From Stieleria neptunia (GTDB taxonomy: Bacteria > Planctomycetota > Planctomycetia > Pirellulales > Pirellulaceae), in contig NZ_CP037423.1 of the NCBI RefSeq assembly GCF_007754155.1, forward strand, positions 3,720,001 to 3,784,000: a stretch of DNA of 64,000 nt, written 5' to 3'. Shown piece by piece: positions 46,109 to 55,459 of the stretch. Every line of letters starts with the position of its first letter. Position 1 is the first letter of the stretch. The notes under the pieces are model-generated. The model was not told the origin of the DNA. It saw only the letters and a list, made by a program, of their open reading frames with translations, and searched no databases. Made by a program: the position numbers and the translations under genes.

Positions 46109-48295
46109 TCAATCCAGGCCGTAGTGTTCGATTTCGGGCCAGTACTCGTCTTCAAACGCGTCGTCGTCATGGAAGTCGGGGCTGTTGTCCAGGTCATGGC
46201 ACTCCATGCAATGCTCGCGCGCCTTTTCGAGCGGCAACTGCATTGCCAGACGGAGGCTTTTCTTGCGTTCTTCGCTGACTCCCGAATTCTCCGCTTCGGC
46301 GGCCGTGTGGTCGGCGCCTGGCCCGTGGCAGTTCTCACAACCGTTGCCGGTCAGGTGGGCCGATTGTTCCAGCGACAGGTAGCCGCTTTCGTAGGGATAA
46401 TAGTTCTGCGGGTTCCAGCCGGTGACATGGCAACTGATGCACTCGGGATCGAAGTGCCGCGGGATGTCACCGCGGCCTTCGGTCGGTTCCACGATGTGCG
46501 CGGTCGCTTCGGCATGAGCCGAGCTTTCCCAGATGTCATAGGCCGTGGTGTGGCATTTTCCGCAGGCCTCCGATCCGACAAATTTCCCAGCCGACGGATG
46601 CGGGATCGGTGAAATCCCCAACCCGGACAGACCGAGTTGCTCGAGTTGCTGTTGATAGTCGGCCATCAACTTTCGCATTTCCGGTGCATCCTGGTATTCG
46701 TCGGTCAACGGAACCCGGGCGTATTTCATCGGTTGGTTTTGATACAAACCGACCAGCCCGACGAACATGCCCTTGTTCCCCGTCACGATCAATTTGGCTT
46801 TGCTGCCCTCGATCGATTGCGGGCGATACGTCGGCTCGCCGTAACCCCCGGAGGCGACGATCAAGTCGAACCCGGGAACGTCGACCATCAACTGTTTGGC
46901 CACATCCTCGTCACCATAAAATGTCAGCACGCGGAAATTCGCTCCCGCCGTATTCATCTCCTTGAGAACCGCTTCGGCGGATGCCTTGATCGGCTTCAGT
47001 GTCACGTCCGATCCCAGTGGCGCCTCCAGTGAGTCGGGGTCCAAAATCGACGTCAGGCCGATGTTCCATTCGCCGCTGCGAACGATCTTGTGACTGGGCA
47101 ACAATTCCGGATCCAGCAAGATCAAGTTTGCCGAAACGTACATCGCGTTTTCGGGTGTATCGGCATAGGTGTGCGCGATCAAGTCCGTCGGGCTCAGCCG
47201 CAGGTCATCGGGTCCGAACCCGACCGCCTGGTACTTCATTTGAGTCAGCGCGCTGGACGATTTTTCAAACTTGATCGCCGCTTGCTGGCCGATCCGGCGG
47301 ATCTGGTTGCCGGCATCGATCGGCACCAGCGGCCAACCCATCTCACGCAACTGGTTGATGAACGTGAAGCGACGGGCCACGCCGCCCTTCTGGCGATCCA
47401 GTCCCGTGCAGCCACACGGTTCGATGTAGCCGTGTTGATCGCCGGTGACAAACAGCACCGCATCGGGCGTCTGCCACTTACGGAAATCCTCCGGGCCGTC
47501 AGCTGCTCCGACCAATCCGAGATCCGTTGCCGGGTCAATCAGCGCGGGCCGTGCGGCGATTTCTTCTTTCCCGGCGACGGATTCCATCGCCCCGGTCGGG
47601 GGCTGCTTCTGGGCGTTTTGACTGCCTTCGATTTCGGCGGCAATGCGGGCCACCGGTGCGGACTTTGGATCATCTTTCCGCTCCAAGCCTTCGCGGATCC
47701 CCTGGGGCGTGGGGATCAATTCGGCCTTCACCTCCGGCCGTGCCGGGGGCGTCGGAATCACTTCTACCGGTCCGGCATCGGAGGCACTTTTACCCTCCTG
47801 TGCATCGTCCGCTCCCGTACCGCCGTCGCCGTCGGCGAAACCGGCGGGGACATCCGGCAACGCGGGGGCCTGAACCAAGCGGATTCCACCCGCGGGCGGG
47901 TCTGCGGTCTGGTCCTGGTTTCGCGCGGAATCAAAACCTCCAAAATCCCATCGGATCGGCGTTCGCGAGCGGTTGGCAAAACTGGCCAGCCGGGACTGGC
48001 CGCCGAAACGCCGTGACGCTGGCTGGGATGCTGGCTGAGTCTTGATCGGCGCGTCGATCCGCAGATCGGGCCGAGCTGTGCCCTGGGTGCGTGCCGCCAA
48101 AGCGGCCTCGACCTCCGCTTGGATCGGGTAGACGGTCACCGGCGAGACGTCCGGGTCACTGCAGCCACCGGCTGCCAACAGGCCGGCTGTGAAGACCAAG
48201 GCCTGGCCAAGAGCGAATCGTTTCAAAACGGTGACGCCGCGGCGAGTTTGGGGGAGCGGAAAACAGGTCGGCAGGAAGTGGACTATTGGTTTCAC
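46109..48295 (-). CDS. Tetraheme c-type cytochrome fused to a phosphoesterase-like domain (lipoprotein)
   Basis: The 728-residue product has a lipobox LLAAGGC near residue 44, so it is anchored in a membrane by lipid. GTG at 48295 is used; a TTG at 48226 would begin directly with the signal KRFALGQALVFTAG. After a disordered linker (about 50-240), a middle domain starts with AVLFVTGDQHGYIEPCGC, resembling the 5'-nucleotidase/metallophosphatase family of multidomain proteins. The C-terminal 170 residues hold four CxxCH heme sites (CGKCH, CISCH, CENCH, CMECH), similar to cytochrome c554-type proteins. It follows DUF1573 by 42 bp. The electron partner and substrate are unknown. Confidence 0.82.
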   Translation of the reverse strand: MKPIVHFLPTCFPLPQTRRGVTVLKRFALGQALVFTAGLLAAGGCSDPDVSPVTVYPIQAEVEAALAARTQGTARPDLRIDAPIKTQPASQPASRRFGGQSRLASFANRSRTPIRWDFGGFDSARNQDQTADPPAGGIRLVQAPALPDVPAGFADGDGGTGADDAQEGKSASDAGPVEVIPTPPARPEVKAELIPTPQGIREGLERKDDPKSAPVARIAAEIEGSQNAQKQPPTGAMESVAGKEEIAARPALIDPATDLGLVGAADGPEDFRKWQTPDAVLFVTGDQHGYIEPCGCTGLDRQKGGVARRFTFINQLREMGWPLVPIDAGNQIRRIGQQAAIKFEKSSSALTQMKYQAVGFGPDDLRLSPTDLIAHTYADTPENAMYVSANLILLDPELLPSHKIVRSGEWNIGLTSILDPDSLEAPLGSDVTLKPIKASAEAVLKEMNTAGANFRVLTFYGDEDVAKQLMVDVPGFDLIVASGGYGEPTYRPQSIEGSKAKLIVTGNKGMFVGLVGLYQNQPMKYARVPLTDEYQDAPEMRKLMADYQQQLEQLGLSGLGISPIPHPSAGKFVGSEACGKCHTTAYDIWESSAHAEATAHIVEPTEGRGDIPRHFDPECISCHVTGWNPQNYYPYESGYLSLEQSAHLTGNGCENCHGPGADHTAAEAENSGVSEERKKSLRLAMQLPLEKAREHCMECHDLDNSPDFHDDDAFEDEYWPEIEHYGLD

Positions 48296-48337
48296 AACAC
48301 CATCCGAAGATTTGCCGCAGCCGGGCTGCGACGGAGG

Positions 48338-49609
48338 CTAGGGTCTCGGTTCGATCAAAACTTTTATCGCCACTTTCATGCGGCTCACCTTCGGATTATC
48401 GGACTCTATCCATAGCCAACCGAAGTCGTCTTTGTTCTTACCCAGCAAGTCAATTGTCTGATCGCCCGGTTTTAGCGTCAGCAGCAGCGGGAAAAGCCTC
48501 ATCTGGCCTTTGCCCAGGGGCGCGGCAAACTTTGCCTCAATCACGTCGCTTGGGTAAGTCTCCCCAATCGTAAGGTTTGTCGAGTCTTTCTCGCTACCCT
48601 TGAGTACCACAAGACATTTTTTCTCAAGATCATCATTGGCATCCAAGCGTCCCAGGGTCCAAATGTACCCCCCGCCGTCGGTGCTCTTCATGGCAGAAGA
48701 CTCGATGATCGTCAGCGCGCCCATCACCCGACCGGCGCACTCGGCAACCGCAACATAGGTGTCGTCGGGCGTTTCGACGTCGGTTTGACTTTCCGCCGGA
48801 TCCTCGCTCGACTCGTCCGTCAGTTTCTTAAAACGGACCTGCAGATTGGTGACCAGCGGCCCCTGACGCAAACCGGGTTTGACTTGGACGTTGACCCGGA
48901 ATCCCTGCCGCGCATTTTGGTGAGAGCCATCGGCATCGGTCACTTCGAAGGGCTCAAACTCCACGTCCGACAGCGCCGTCAGGTCTTCGCTGCCGAACGC
49001 TGCCGAGAGGGGCTCGATGTCCACGTCGTAGTAATTGTACATCTTGGTCGAGAATGCGAACGGCTCGGCAGCCGGCACCTCACCGAACGAAATCTGCTTC
49101 GGATCGAATTCGATGTCGCTGATCACCAGGCCTTGAACGACCAGGCGAATCGCGGGTTGCAACGGATCGTTGGTCCGCAACTCGGCCGATTGCTCAAACG
49201 TGGTTTTATCGCCGGAAACGGTCCATTCCAGTTTCACCGGGGTGGATTCGCCGGGGGCCAGTTCGTTGTTCTTCAAGGAGCCGAGTGTACATTTGCATGT
49301 GGACGCCCCGAGTTCCAAACGCAGCATGCCGTCGCCGACATTCTTGACCACGAATTCGTGAGACCCTTTGGCGTTCGGTGACATCGCACCGAAATCGTGC
49401 GTCGGCTTCCCGGCCAGTTCGGCGCGGGCCGCCGAATCGCTGTGGAACTCCTCCAGCTTGGCCATCACGTTGTCGGCCGTCACGCTGCCGTCCATCGTGA
49501 TTTCACCGAAATACGCCTCACGGTGGCCGTATTCCATGTAGTTCATCGTCCAAGCACCGGTGGTTCCGATGACAAACGCGAGACCGAGCAAGAGCCAAAA
49601 TTTATTCAC
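48338..49609 (-). CDS. Membrane-anchored DUF1573 protein
   Basis: The GTG at 49609 has AGG seven bases upstream and gives 423 residues starting NKFWLLLGLAFVIGTTGAW, a signal anchor. A longer frame overlaps the O-antigen ligase gene. The DUF1573 repeat is recognisable at about residues 60-125 (HDFGAMSPNAKGSHEFVVKN, STCKCTLGSL, LAPGESTPVKLEW), an immunoglobulin-like fold common in Bacteroidetes and planctomycetes. Further beta-rich modules follow. The two cysteines of STCKCT could be redox-active or bind metal. It lies between the ligase (25 bp) and the tetraheme lipoprotein (42 bp), so an envelope role is likely. Confidence 0.82.
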   Translation of the reverse strand: MNKFWLLLGLAFVIGTTGAWTMNYMEYGHREAYFGEITMDGSVTADNVMAKLEEFHSDSAARAELAGKPTHDFGAMSPNAKGSHEFVVKNVGDGMLRLELGASTCKCTLGSLKNNELAPGESTPVKLEWTVSGDKTTFEQSAELRTNDPLQPAIRLVVQGLVISDIEFDPKQISFGEVPAAEPFAFSTKMYNYYDVDIEPLSAAFGSEDLTALSDVEFEPFEVTDADGSHQNARQGFRVNVQVKPGLRQGPLVTNLQVRFKKLTDESSEDPAESQTDVETPDDTYVAVAECAGRVMGALTIIESSAMKSTDGGGYIWTLGRLDANDDLEKKCLVVLKGSEKDSTNLTIGETYPSDVIEAKFAAPLGKGQMRLFPLLLTLKPGDQTIDLLGKNKDDFGWLWIESDNPKVSRMKVAIKVLIEPRP

Positions 49610-49634
49610 GATCAAACCTATTCGACGAGATTCT

Positions 49635-52355
49635 CTATTGCGAGGTTTCGTTGTTACGGTTTGGCGGCGAGTCTGGTTCGCCGGAGAGCCCAAGTCGCTG
49701 GCGAAATCGATCCTTGATCGAAGCCGATACCGGCCGCCGCCGCGCGGCCGGCCCGATTTTCTCAACCACCAGAATCTGTTGCAGTCCTAAATCGCGGACG
49801 ACATTGCCGCCCAAGGCAGACAACCGCCGCGCTTCGTCGGCCAATACCCGTGCCTCGGTCAGGTCCGAACGCTCGTGGGCGATCACCGCGGCTTGGGCAA
49901 CCAACGACAAATCCGTCGGGTTGTTGGCCAACGCCAGCGAGATCAGATGCTGGGCGGATTCCAGGTCGGCCGTTTGACCGAAACATTGATACAGGTGCAG
50001 GTATTGCTCGCCCGCCGCCCGAATCATCATTGGGTTCAGACCCGCCCGATCCAGGCAGGTCTCCAGCGATGCCAGCCACTGCGTCCGAGTTGCCGGATCG
50101 TTGCCGAGTTCCACCAACCGGCCCCGCAAAAATTCCGAACGCCAACGCGGGGCTTCCACTCCCCAGTCATCGGCCTGGACCGCGCGACGACTCTCCGACT
50201 CCACCCGCGAAACCAGCCCACGCCGCGCCGCATCCTCGGCACGCAGCAGGGCAAGCTGAGATTGCTGCACAGGGATGATCGATTCGAAACGGATGCACAG
50301 CAACAAAACCGCTCCGATGCCCCAGGCAACCAGCGACGACGTTCCCCGCCGTTTGCCGTCCGCGCTCCGCGTCGATGTGACCGTCGGTTTACTCCGACCG
50401 GAGGGCTCGCGCCCTGCCGCTAAAATCGTAGCGGAACGGCGCGAGCCGTCCGGTTTCACACGACCTTTTAAGGTTGACAAAGCACTCGTCGTCTGGCGGG
50501 GACTGGCTTCACCCGAGTCGTCACCCGGCGCCGTTGCCCCCGTCGCATCGCCACGATCGCCGACGTCGCCGACGTCGCCGACAGTGACGCCGCCGACAGT
50601 GACGCCGCCGACAGTGCAGAGCGATCCGATGGCCAACCAGATCACCATGGCCACTCCCGGGACCGTCCAGCCGCCGGAGACGGTCAGGTGGGTCAGCATC
50701 GCCAACAGGATCGCGCTGCCGAGTAGACGCAGCTGCCTGGTCGACGCGCTGCGCAAGCAGCGATGCGTCACCCATCCGGCTGCGACGGCAACCGGCATGG
50801 CAAACACGCTGGCCTGCATGTCCGGCATCTGACCCGATAGCAACGCGAAGCTCCACACCAGGCCGAGTGACACGCAGGCACCCCCGATCATCCAGCGGGC
50901 AACGACAGGCGTTTCACCCGCGTCAGGGGCATCTTCCCGCACGCCATCGCCTGGGGCCGTCCCAGAGGCCTCGCCTGCCGTGCTCTCACCGCCAGTGCCT
51001 GCATCCGTCGCGGAGCGGCGACACGTCATCAGCCAAGCGATCGACGCCAGCGCGAACAGCCAGCCGCCGACCAAACCACCGGCGGCCAACGTCTCGAACA
51101 AGAAATTGTGCGGGTCGGCGATCGACTCGTTGGCGATCGGCAATCGATAACGCAGGTACATCGCCTGAAACCCGCCGGGGCCGGCGCCCAGCAGCGGATG
51201 ATCCGACAACAATCGCGCCGTCGCTTTCCAGTACTGCAATCGAAACTCGAGCGATGCCGGAGCCGCGGCCATCCACTCGTCGTCCCCCCACAGCAGCAGG
51301 GCAACCAGAACGACGCCGCTGATCGAAAGGGCCAACAGCGCCGCGCCGGCAAGCAGTTTGACGCGTTTGACGTCGGTCGACCGCCCGCCGCGAATCCAGA
51401 TCCACAGGCCGGCCAACAAGCAAGCGACCAGCGCGCTGCGGCTGCGGGTGGCAAAGAGCGCCGCAACGCCAAGCACCGAGAGGGTGACCAGAAACGCACC
51501 CGACCAGCCCGAGCGGGCATTGGCCCCCGATCGATTCGCCGCGCCACCGCTGCGGAGCAATGTCAGCGGCACCAGCACGGCGACCAGCAACACCGCCGCC
51601 AGCGAATTGGCCAACGCGAACGTCGCGGTCGGTCCGCCGTCGAGCAATCGGTTGGCAAACACCATCCGCTGTGCCGATCCGGCCGGCGCGTCGACTCCCG
51701 CGGCCCGCAGTGTGGCGTCCGGGTCGGCCAAGTACTCGGCCCGGGTCTGGGGCAGACTGATCCATTGTTGATGTAACGCATGCACCGCCATCCCCGTCGC
51801 GACGGCACCGCACAACGAGAACAGGGCGGCACGCAGGGAAACATTCGCCAACAATCGTCTCGTCGCGGTCAAAACCGCTGCTGCGGCGATCCAGACCCAA
51901 GCTTCGTTGGTCGCCTGACGCAGATTGCCGGGCGGACACGACGCCAGGGCTGCGATCATCATCCAGGCAGCCAGCGTCCAAACCAAGACATCCAGGGTCA
52001 ATCCATTGCCGAAGAGCGCCGAGATCGAACGTGGATCCTTGACCGTGCCGGCCGGCCGCGACGCTCGGATGTACGGCTCGGTCGACATCGTCAACGTCCA
52101 CACGATCAGCGACAGCGCGCAAAACCATAACGCATCGCCCGATTCGACCAGCACGCTATCGCTGGGAAAGTAGGCGGCATACACCACCTGACCGCCCAGC
52201 ACGGCGGCGGCAAGGCGCCGACACCAGATCGCCCATGCCGGGGGCTCGCCGATCGGCGGCGAGGCTGGTGGCGGCGAGGACGCAAACGCTGCGGCGGACG
52301 ACGCTTCGGAGGCCGGCGGTTTTCGCGATTTTAATCGTTGCTTTGTTTTTGCCAT
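49635..52355 (-). CDS. O-antigen ligase/polymerase (Wzy_C family) with TPR-like C-terminus
   Basis: The ATG at 52355 (AKTKQRLKSRKPP) overlaps the 3' end of the WecA-like gene by 25 bp, giving about 906 residues. About twelve TM helices are predicted. The Wzy_C signature is GAGPGGFQAMYLRYRLP followed by DPHNFLFETLAAGGLVGGW. The C-terminal 190 residues are helical and TPR-like. Between two late TM helices lies an 85-residue hydrophilic insertion with tandem GGVTV and GDV units, followed by a segment encoded by a dispersed genomic repeat (50397-50454). The enzyme should join or ligate polyprenyl-linked glycans at the periplasmic face. It is coupled with the WecA-like transferase. Confidence 0.85.
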   Translation of the reverse strand: MAKTKQRLKSRKPPASEASSAAAFASSPPPASPPIGEPPAWAIWCRRLAAAVLGGQVVYAAYFPSDSVLVESGDALWFCALSLIVWTLTMSTEPYIRASRPAGTVKDPRSISALFGNGLTLDVLVWTLAAWMMIAALASCPPGNLRQATNEAWVWIAAAAVLTATRRLLANVSLRAALFSLCGAVATGMAVHALHQQWISLPQTRAEYLADPDATLRAAGVDAPAGSAQRMVFANRLLDGGPTATFALANSLAAVLLVAVLVPLTLLRSGGAANRSGANARSGWSGAFLVTLSVLGVAALFATRSRSALVACLLAGLWIWIRGGRSTDVKRVKLLAGAALLALSISGVVLVALLLWGDDEWMAAAPASLEFRLQYWKATARLLSDHPLLGAGPGGFQAMYLRYRLPIANESIADPHNFLFETLAAGGLVGGWLFALASIAWLMTCRRSATDAGTGGESTAGEASGTAPGDGVREDAPDAGETPVVARWMIGGACVSLGLVWSFALLSGQMPDMQASVFAMPVAVAAGWVTHRCLRSASTRQLRLLGSAILLAMLTHLTVSGGWTVPGVAMVIWLAIGSLCTVGGVTVGGVTVGDVGDVGDRGDATGATAPGDDSGEASPRQTTSALSTLKGRVKPDGSRRSATILAAGREPSGRSKPTVTSTRSADGKRRGTSSLVAWGIGAVLLLCIRFESIIPVQQSQLALLRAEDAARRGLVSRVESESRRAVQADDWGVEAPRWRSEFLRGRLVELGNDPATRTQWLASLETCLDRAGLNPMMIRAAGEQYLHLYQCFGQTADLESAQHLISLALANNPTDLSLVAQAAVIAHERSDLTEARVLADEARRLSALGGNVVRDLGLQQILVVEKIGPAARRRPVSASIKDRFRQRLGLSGEPDSPPNRNNETSQ
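50397..50616. repeat. Dispersed palindrome and tandem repeats inside the ligase CDS
   Basis: 50397-50422 and 50429-50454 form an inverted repeat pairing at 23 of 26 positions, of the GGCTCGCGCC family seen at 36246 and 44291. 50425-50445 is identical to 29896-29916. 50473-50485 (GTTGACAAAGCAC) resembles 29858-29870. 50560-50580 holds two or three GACGTCGCC units, and 50581-50616 holds 2.4 units of ACAGTGACGCCGCCG. All lie in frame in the ligase gene. Confidence 0.85.
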
Positions 52356-53461
52356 CCGGTCGATTCCAAAATCACGACCAACAACAACATGCAAGCAACG
52401 ATCCCCAGCACCGCGACCGCTTGCAGCACACTGACGTGCACCAACAACAACGCCGCCAATCCGCAGGTCGCCGTGACCAAGTGAATGGTCAGCACGGCTT
52501 GGGTTCTTGAAAGGCCCAGGTCAACAAGCCGATGCGAAAAATGGCTGCGGTCGCCGACGAACACGCTGCGGCCCTCGCGGATTCGAATCCACAGCACGGT
52601 GGCCATGTCGTACATCGGGATCGCCATCACGCACAGCGGCGCCAGGACCGCGTGCGGGCGCGGCGGGCTGGCGAACGTTGCCATCAACATCGAAACGGCG
52701 ATCAAAAATCCGACCAGATAACTGCCACCGTCACCCATGAAAATCTTCGCCGGCGGGCGGTTGTGCCACAAAAATCCCAGCAGCGATCCGGCCACCGACA
52801 ACAGCAAGCCCGCGACAAACAGCTGCGGTTCGGTCGAACCCGGGCTCGGCGTGGTCAGCATCACCGCCGCCATCGCGGTGGCAATGATCGCGGCCACGCC
52901 TCCGCTGAGCGCATCCATGTTGTCCAGCATGTTGAACGAATTGATCACCGCCACGATCCACACCACCGACAGCAACTTGGTCAGCCAGGCCGCGCCGATA
53001 AAGGCGGTGAACCCGAAATCCAAGTAATACACCACGAACGCCGCGACCGCGAACTCGACGCCCAAACGCAACACGACCGGGGCGCCGCGTCGGTCGTCCC
53101 AGATCCCCAGCACAAACAGCACGGTCGCCGAACCGAGCAACCACCAGAGTTGCGTCAGACGCATGGAGATGCCGTCGAAGTAACCCGCGATCGATGTGGG
53201 CAGCGCGTCAGCCACCATCGGGATGCGATCGGAGAGCAAGACCACGGCGGTGCCGAGGATCATCGGGATCATGATCCCCAACCAGATCCCGATGCCGCCT
53301 CCCAGGGGAGTCGCACGGGTGTGGGTGCTATGGCCGACGGGTTCGGCGACCAGGCCCAATCGCACGGCGTTTCGACGCACCGGATACAGACTGACCAGAC
53401 TGATGGCCATCGGTGGAATCACCGCCAATGCAATCAGCCATCCGATCAGTGCGTTGTCCAA
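52331..53461 (-). CDS. WecA/MraY-family polyprenyl-phosphate sugar-1-phosphate transferase
   Basis: A TTG at 53461, four bases after the accC stop, gives 376 residues starting DNALIGWLIALAVIPPMAIS. Longer frames run through accC. About ten TM helices are predicted. The family motifs are THTRATPLGGGIGIWLG, VLGIWDDRRGAP (catalytic Asp pair), NMLDNMDALSGG, KIFMGDGGSYLVGF and RSHFSHRLVDLGL. It starts glycan assembly by moving a HexNAc-1-phosphate to undecaprenyl phosphate. The overlap with the downstream ligase gene supports a shared surface-polysaccharide pathway. It is more WecA-like than MraY-like from the DDRRG motif, but substrate is not proven. Confidence 0.88.
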   Translation of the reverse strand: MDNALIGWLIALAVIPPMAISLVSLYPVRRNAVRLGLVAEPVGHSTHTRATPLGGGIGIWLGIMIPMILGTAVVLLSDRIPMVADALPTSIAGYFDGISMRLTQLWWLLGSATVLFVLGIWDDRRGAPVVLRLGVEFAVAAFVVYYLDFGFTAFIGAAWLTKLLSVVWIVAVINSFNMLDNMDALSGGVAAIIATAMAAVMLTTPSPGSTEPQLFVAGLLLSVAGSLLGFLWHNRPPAKIFMGDGGSYLVGFLIAVSMLMATFASPPRPHAVLAPLCVMAIPMYDMATVLWIRIREGRSVFVGDRSHFSHRLVDLGLSRTQAVLTIHLVTATCGLAALLLVHVSVLQAVAVLGIVACMLLLVVILESTGWQKQSND

Positions 53462-53465
53462 GAGA

Positions 53466-54812
53466 TTACTTGCCCGTGAATTCGCGTTCGACGAATTTGG
53501 TGTCGTGCTTGCCCGAGACGAACTCGGGATGCTGAAGCACCTTGTCGTGGAAGCTGGCCGTGGTGGAAATTCCCTCGGTTTGGATCTCCGCCAGCGCGCG
53601 GCGCATCGTCGCGATCGCCTCTTCACGCGTCGGACGGTGCACAATCAATTTGCCGATCATCGAATCGTAGTGCGGCGGAACGGTGTAGCCGCCGTAGACA
53701 TGCGAGTCGAATCGCACGCCCAATCCACCGGGGGCGTAGAATTTCGAAATCGTTCCGGGGTTGGGCATGAAGTTCTTGTCGGGGTTCTCCGCGTTGATGC
53801 GGCACTCCAGCGCATGGCCGGTCACGGTGATCTGATCCTGTGTAAACGACAGTTCTTCGCCGGCGGCCACGCGGATCTGTTCCTTGATCAAATCGACGCC
53901 CGTGATCATCTCAGTGACGGGATGCTCGACCTGGATCCGCGCGTTGACTTCGATGAAAAAGAAGTCGTCGTTGGGGTCGACGATAAACTCGACCGTCCCG
54001 GCGTTGCTGTAATCGGCGCCGCGGATCATGCGGACGGCCGCGTCACAAATCGCTTTTCGTTTGGCGTCGGGCAGATTCGGGCTGGGGGCTTCTTCGATCA
54101 ATTTTTGGTGTCGACGTTGGACACTGCAATCGCGTTCGAACAAATGACAGACGTGGCCGTGTTGGTCGGCAATCACCTGGACTTCGACGTGACGCGGCGA
54201 GCCGATGTAGCGTTCCAGGTAGACGCCGCCGTTGCCGAACGCCGCCTGAGCTTCGGTGCGGGCCTGGGACAGAGCTTTTTCCAACGCTTCGGCGTTTTCC
54301 GCGACCCGCATGCCCTTGCCGCCCCCGCCGGCGGTCGCCTTGATCAGAACCGGAAACCCGATCTGATTGGCCGTCGCGATCGCCGCCTTGTCGTCTTCGA
54401 TCAGCCCATCGCTGCCGGGCACCACGGGGACGTCGCTGGCAATCGCCATCGAACGGGCGGTGTTTTTGTCGCCCAGCTTTTCCATCGCCGCCGGACTCGG
54501 ACCAATGAACTCAAACCCGCTCTCGCGGCAGACTTCATTGAAATGGGCGTTCTCGGCCAGGAACCCATAGCCGGGATGGATCGCGTCGACGTTGGCAACT
54601 TCGGCCGCCGCGATGATCTGGTCGATCTTGAGGTAGCTTTCGGCGCTTTTCGGTCCGCCCACGCAATACGCTTCGTCGGCCAACTGGACGTGCATCGAAT
54701 CGGCGTCGGCGGTGCTGTACACGGCGACGGATTGGATGCCCATCTCGCGGCACGCGCGGATGATTCGAACCGCAATTTCGCCGCGGTTGGCGATCAATAC
54801 TTTCTGAAACAC
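53466..54812 (-). CDS. accC: Acetyl-CoA carboxylase, biotin carboxylase subunit
   Basis: The GTG at 54812 gives 448 residues, equal to E. coli AccC (449). AGAGAAAG lies just upstream. It begins [19 protein letters not shown] and has the ATP-grasp Gly loop [28 protein letters not shown], and [13 protein letters not shown] sequence [14 protein letters not shown]. It carboxylates biotin on AccB for malonyl-CoA production. AccB is encoded 137 bp upstream. The unusual point is the WecA-like gene beginning four bases downstream, which links lipid and glycan genes in one transcript. Confidence 0.97.
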   Translation of the reverse strand: MFQKVLIANRGEIAVRIIRACREMGIQSVAVYSTADADSMHVQLADEAYCVGGPKSAESYLKIDQIIAAAEVANVDAIHPGYGFLAENAHFNEVCRESGFEFIGPSPAAMEKLGDKNTARSMAIASDVPVVPGSDGLIEDDKAAIATANQIGFPVLIKATAGGGGKGMRVAENAEALEKALSQARTEAQAAFGNGGVYLERYIGSPRHVEVQVIADQHGHVCHLFERDCSVQRRHQKLIEEAPSPNLPDAKRKAICDAAVRMIRGADYSNAGTVEFIVDPNDDFFFIEVNARIQVEHPVTEMITGVDLIKEQIRVAAGEELSFTQDQITVTGHALECRINAENPDKNFMPNPGTISKFYAPGGLGVRFDSHVYGGYTVPPHYDSMIGKLIVHRPTREEAIATMRRALAEIQTEGISTTASFHDKVLQHPEFVSGKHDTKFVEREFTGK

Positions 54813-54949
54813 AGCTTTCTCTGACGTACCCGGAGGTGGTGCGGCGCGGCGACATGGGGAATCGCGGTCGCGTTGAATCCGACGGTCGGCTCCCCGTCGT
54901 CTCGCTGGCGATTGCGCCGACGCGATGACTGGCGGGCCGACGTGGTTGA

Positions 54950-55420
54950 CTAGGAGTTGGGCTGAATCCGGAACATCGGCTTTCCGAAATCGACCGCTTG
55001 TTGGTCGGCCACCAATACTTCGAGGACCTTGCCGCTGCATTCGGCGGGGATCTCATTGAACACTTTCATCGCCTCGACGATGCAGACGATCGTGTCGGGA
55101 CTGATCATCTGCCCGACTTGAACGAACGGTTCGGACTCGGGGTTTGCCTTGGAATAAAACGTCCCGACCATCGGCGCGTTGATGGTGATGGATCCGTCGT
55201 CGACCGCCGCCGGTGCAACCGGTGCTGCCGCCGCGGGGGCCGCCGGTGCCGGAGCCGCCGCCGGGGCAACCGCTGCCGGACCGCCACGACCGAGTTTGAT
55301 CCGGTCGTCACCTTGTTGCAAATCCACCTCCGTCAAATCGTGCTCTTCCATCAGCTTCACGATGTCACGGATGCGTTCCAAATCGAAGACGTTGTCGCCC
55401 GGTTGTTTGCCTTTGCTCAT
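54950..55420 (-). CDS. accB: Biotin carboxyl carrier protein of acetyl-CoA carboxylase
   Basis: The 156-residue product has an N-terminal [20 protein letters not shown], an Ala/Pro linker ([16 protein letters not shown]) and a C-terminal biotinyl domain with the thumb [20 protein letters not shown] and the biotin site EAMKVFNEI (Lys near residue 122). It carries CO2 between AccC and the carboxyltransferase. GATAGGC precedes the ATG. It is downstream of the M24 peptidase gene by 39 bp and upstream of accC. Confidence 0.97.
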   Translation of the reverse strand: MSKGKQPGDNVFDLERIRDIVKLMEEHDLTEVDLQQGDDRIKLGRGGPAAVAPAAAPAPAAPAAAAPVAPAAVDDGSITINAPMVGTFYSKANPESEPFVQVGQMISPDTIVCIVEAMKVFNEIPAECSGKVLEVLVADQQAVDFGKPMFRIQPNS

Positions 55421-55459
55421 GCCTATCTCGATCGCGAAAAAAAAAGATTGGGCGAGGTT

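Noticed and set aside
53196..54824. 542-codon plus-strand open frame opposite accC
   Set aside because: accC is unambiguous; the other frame is a shadow.
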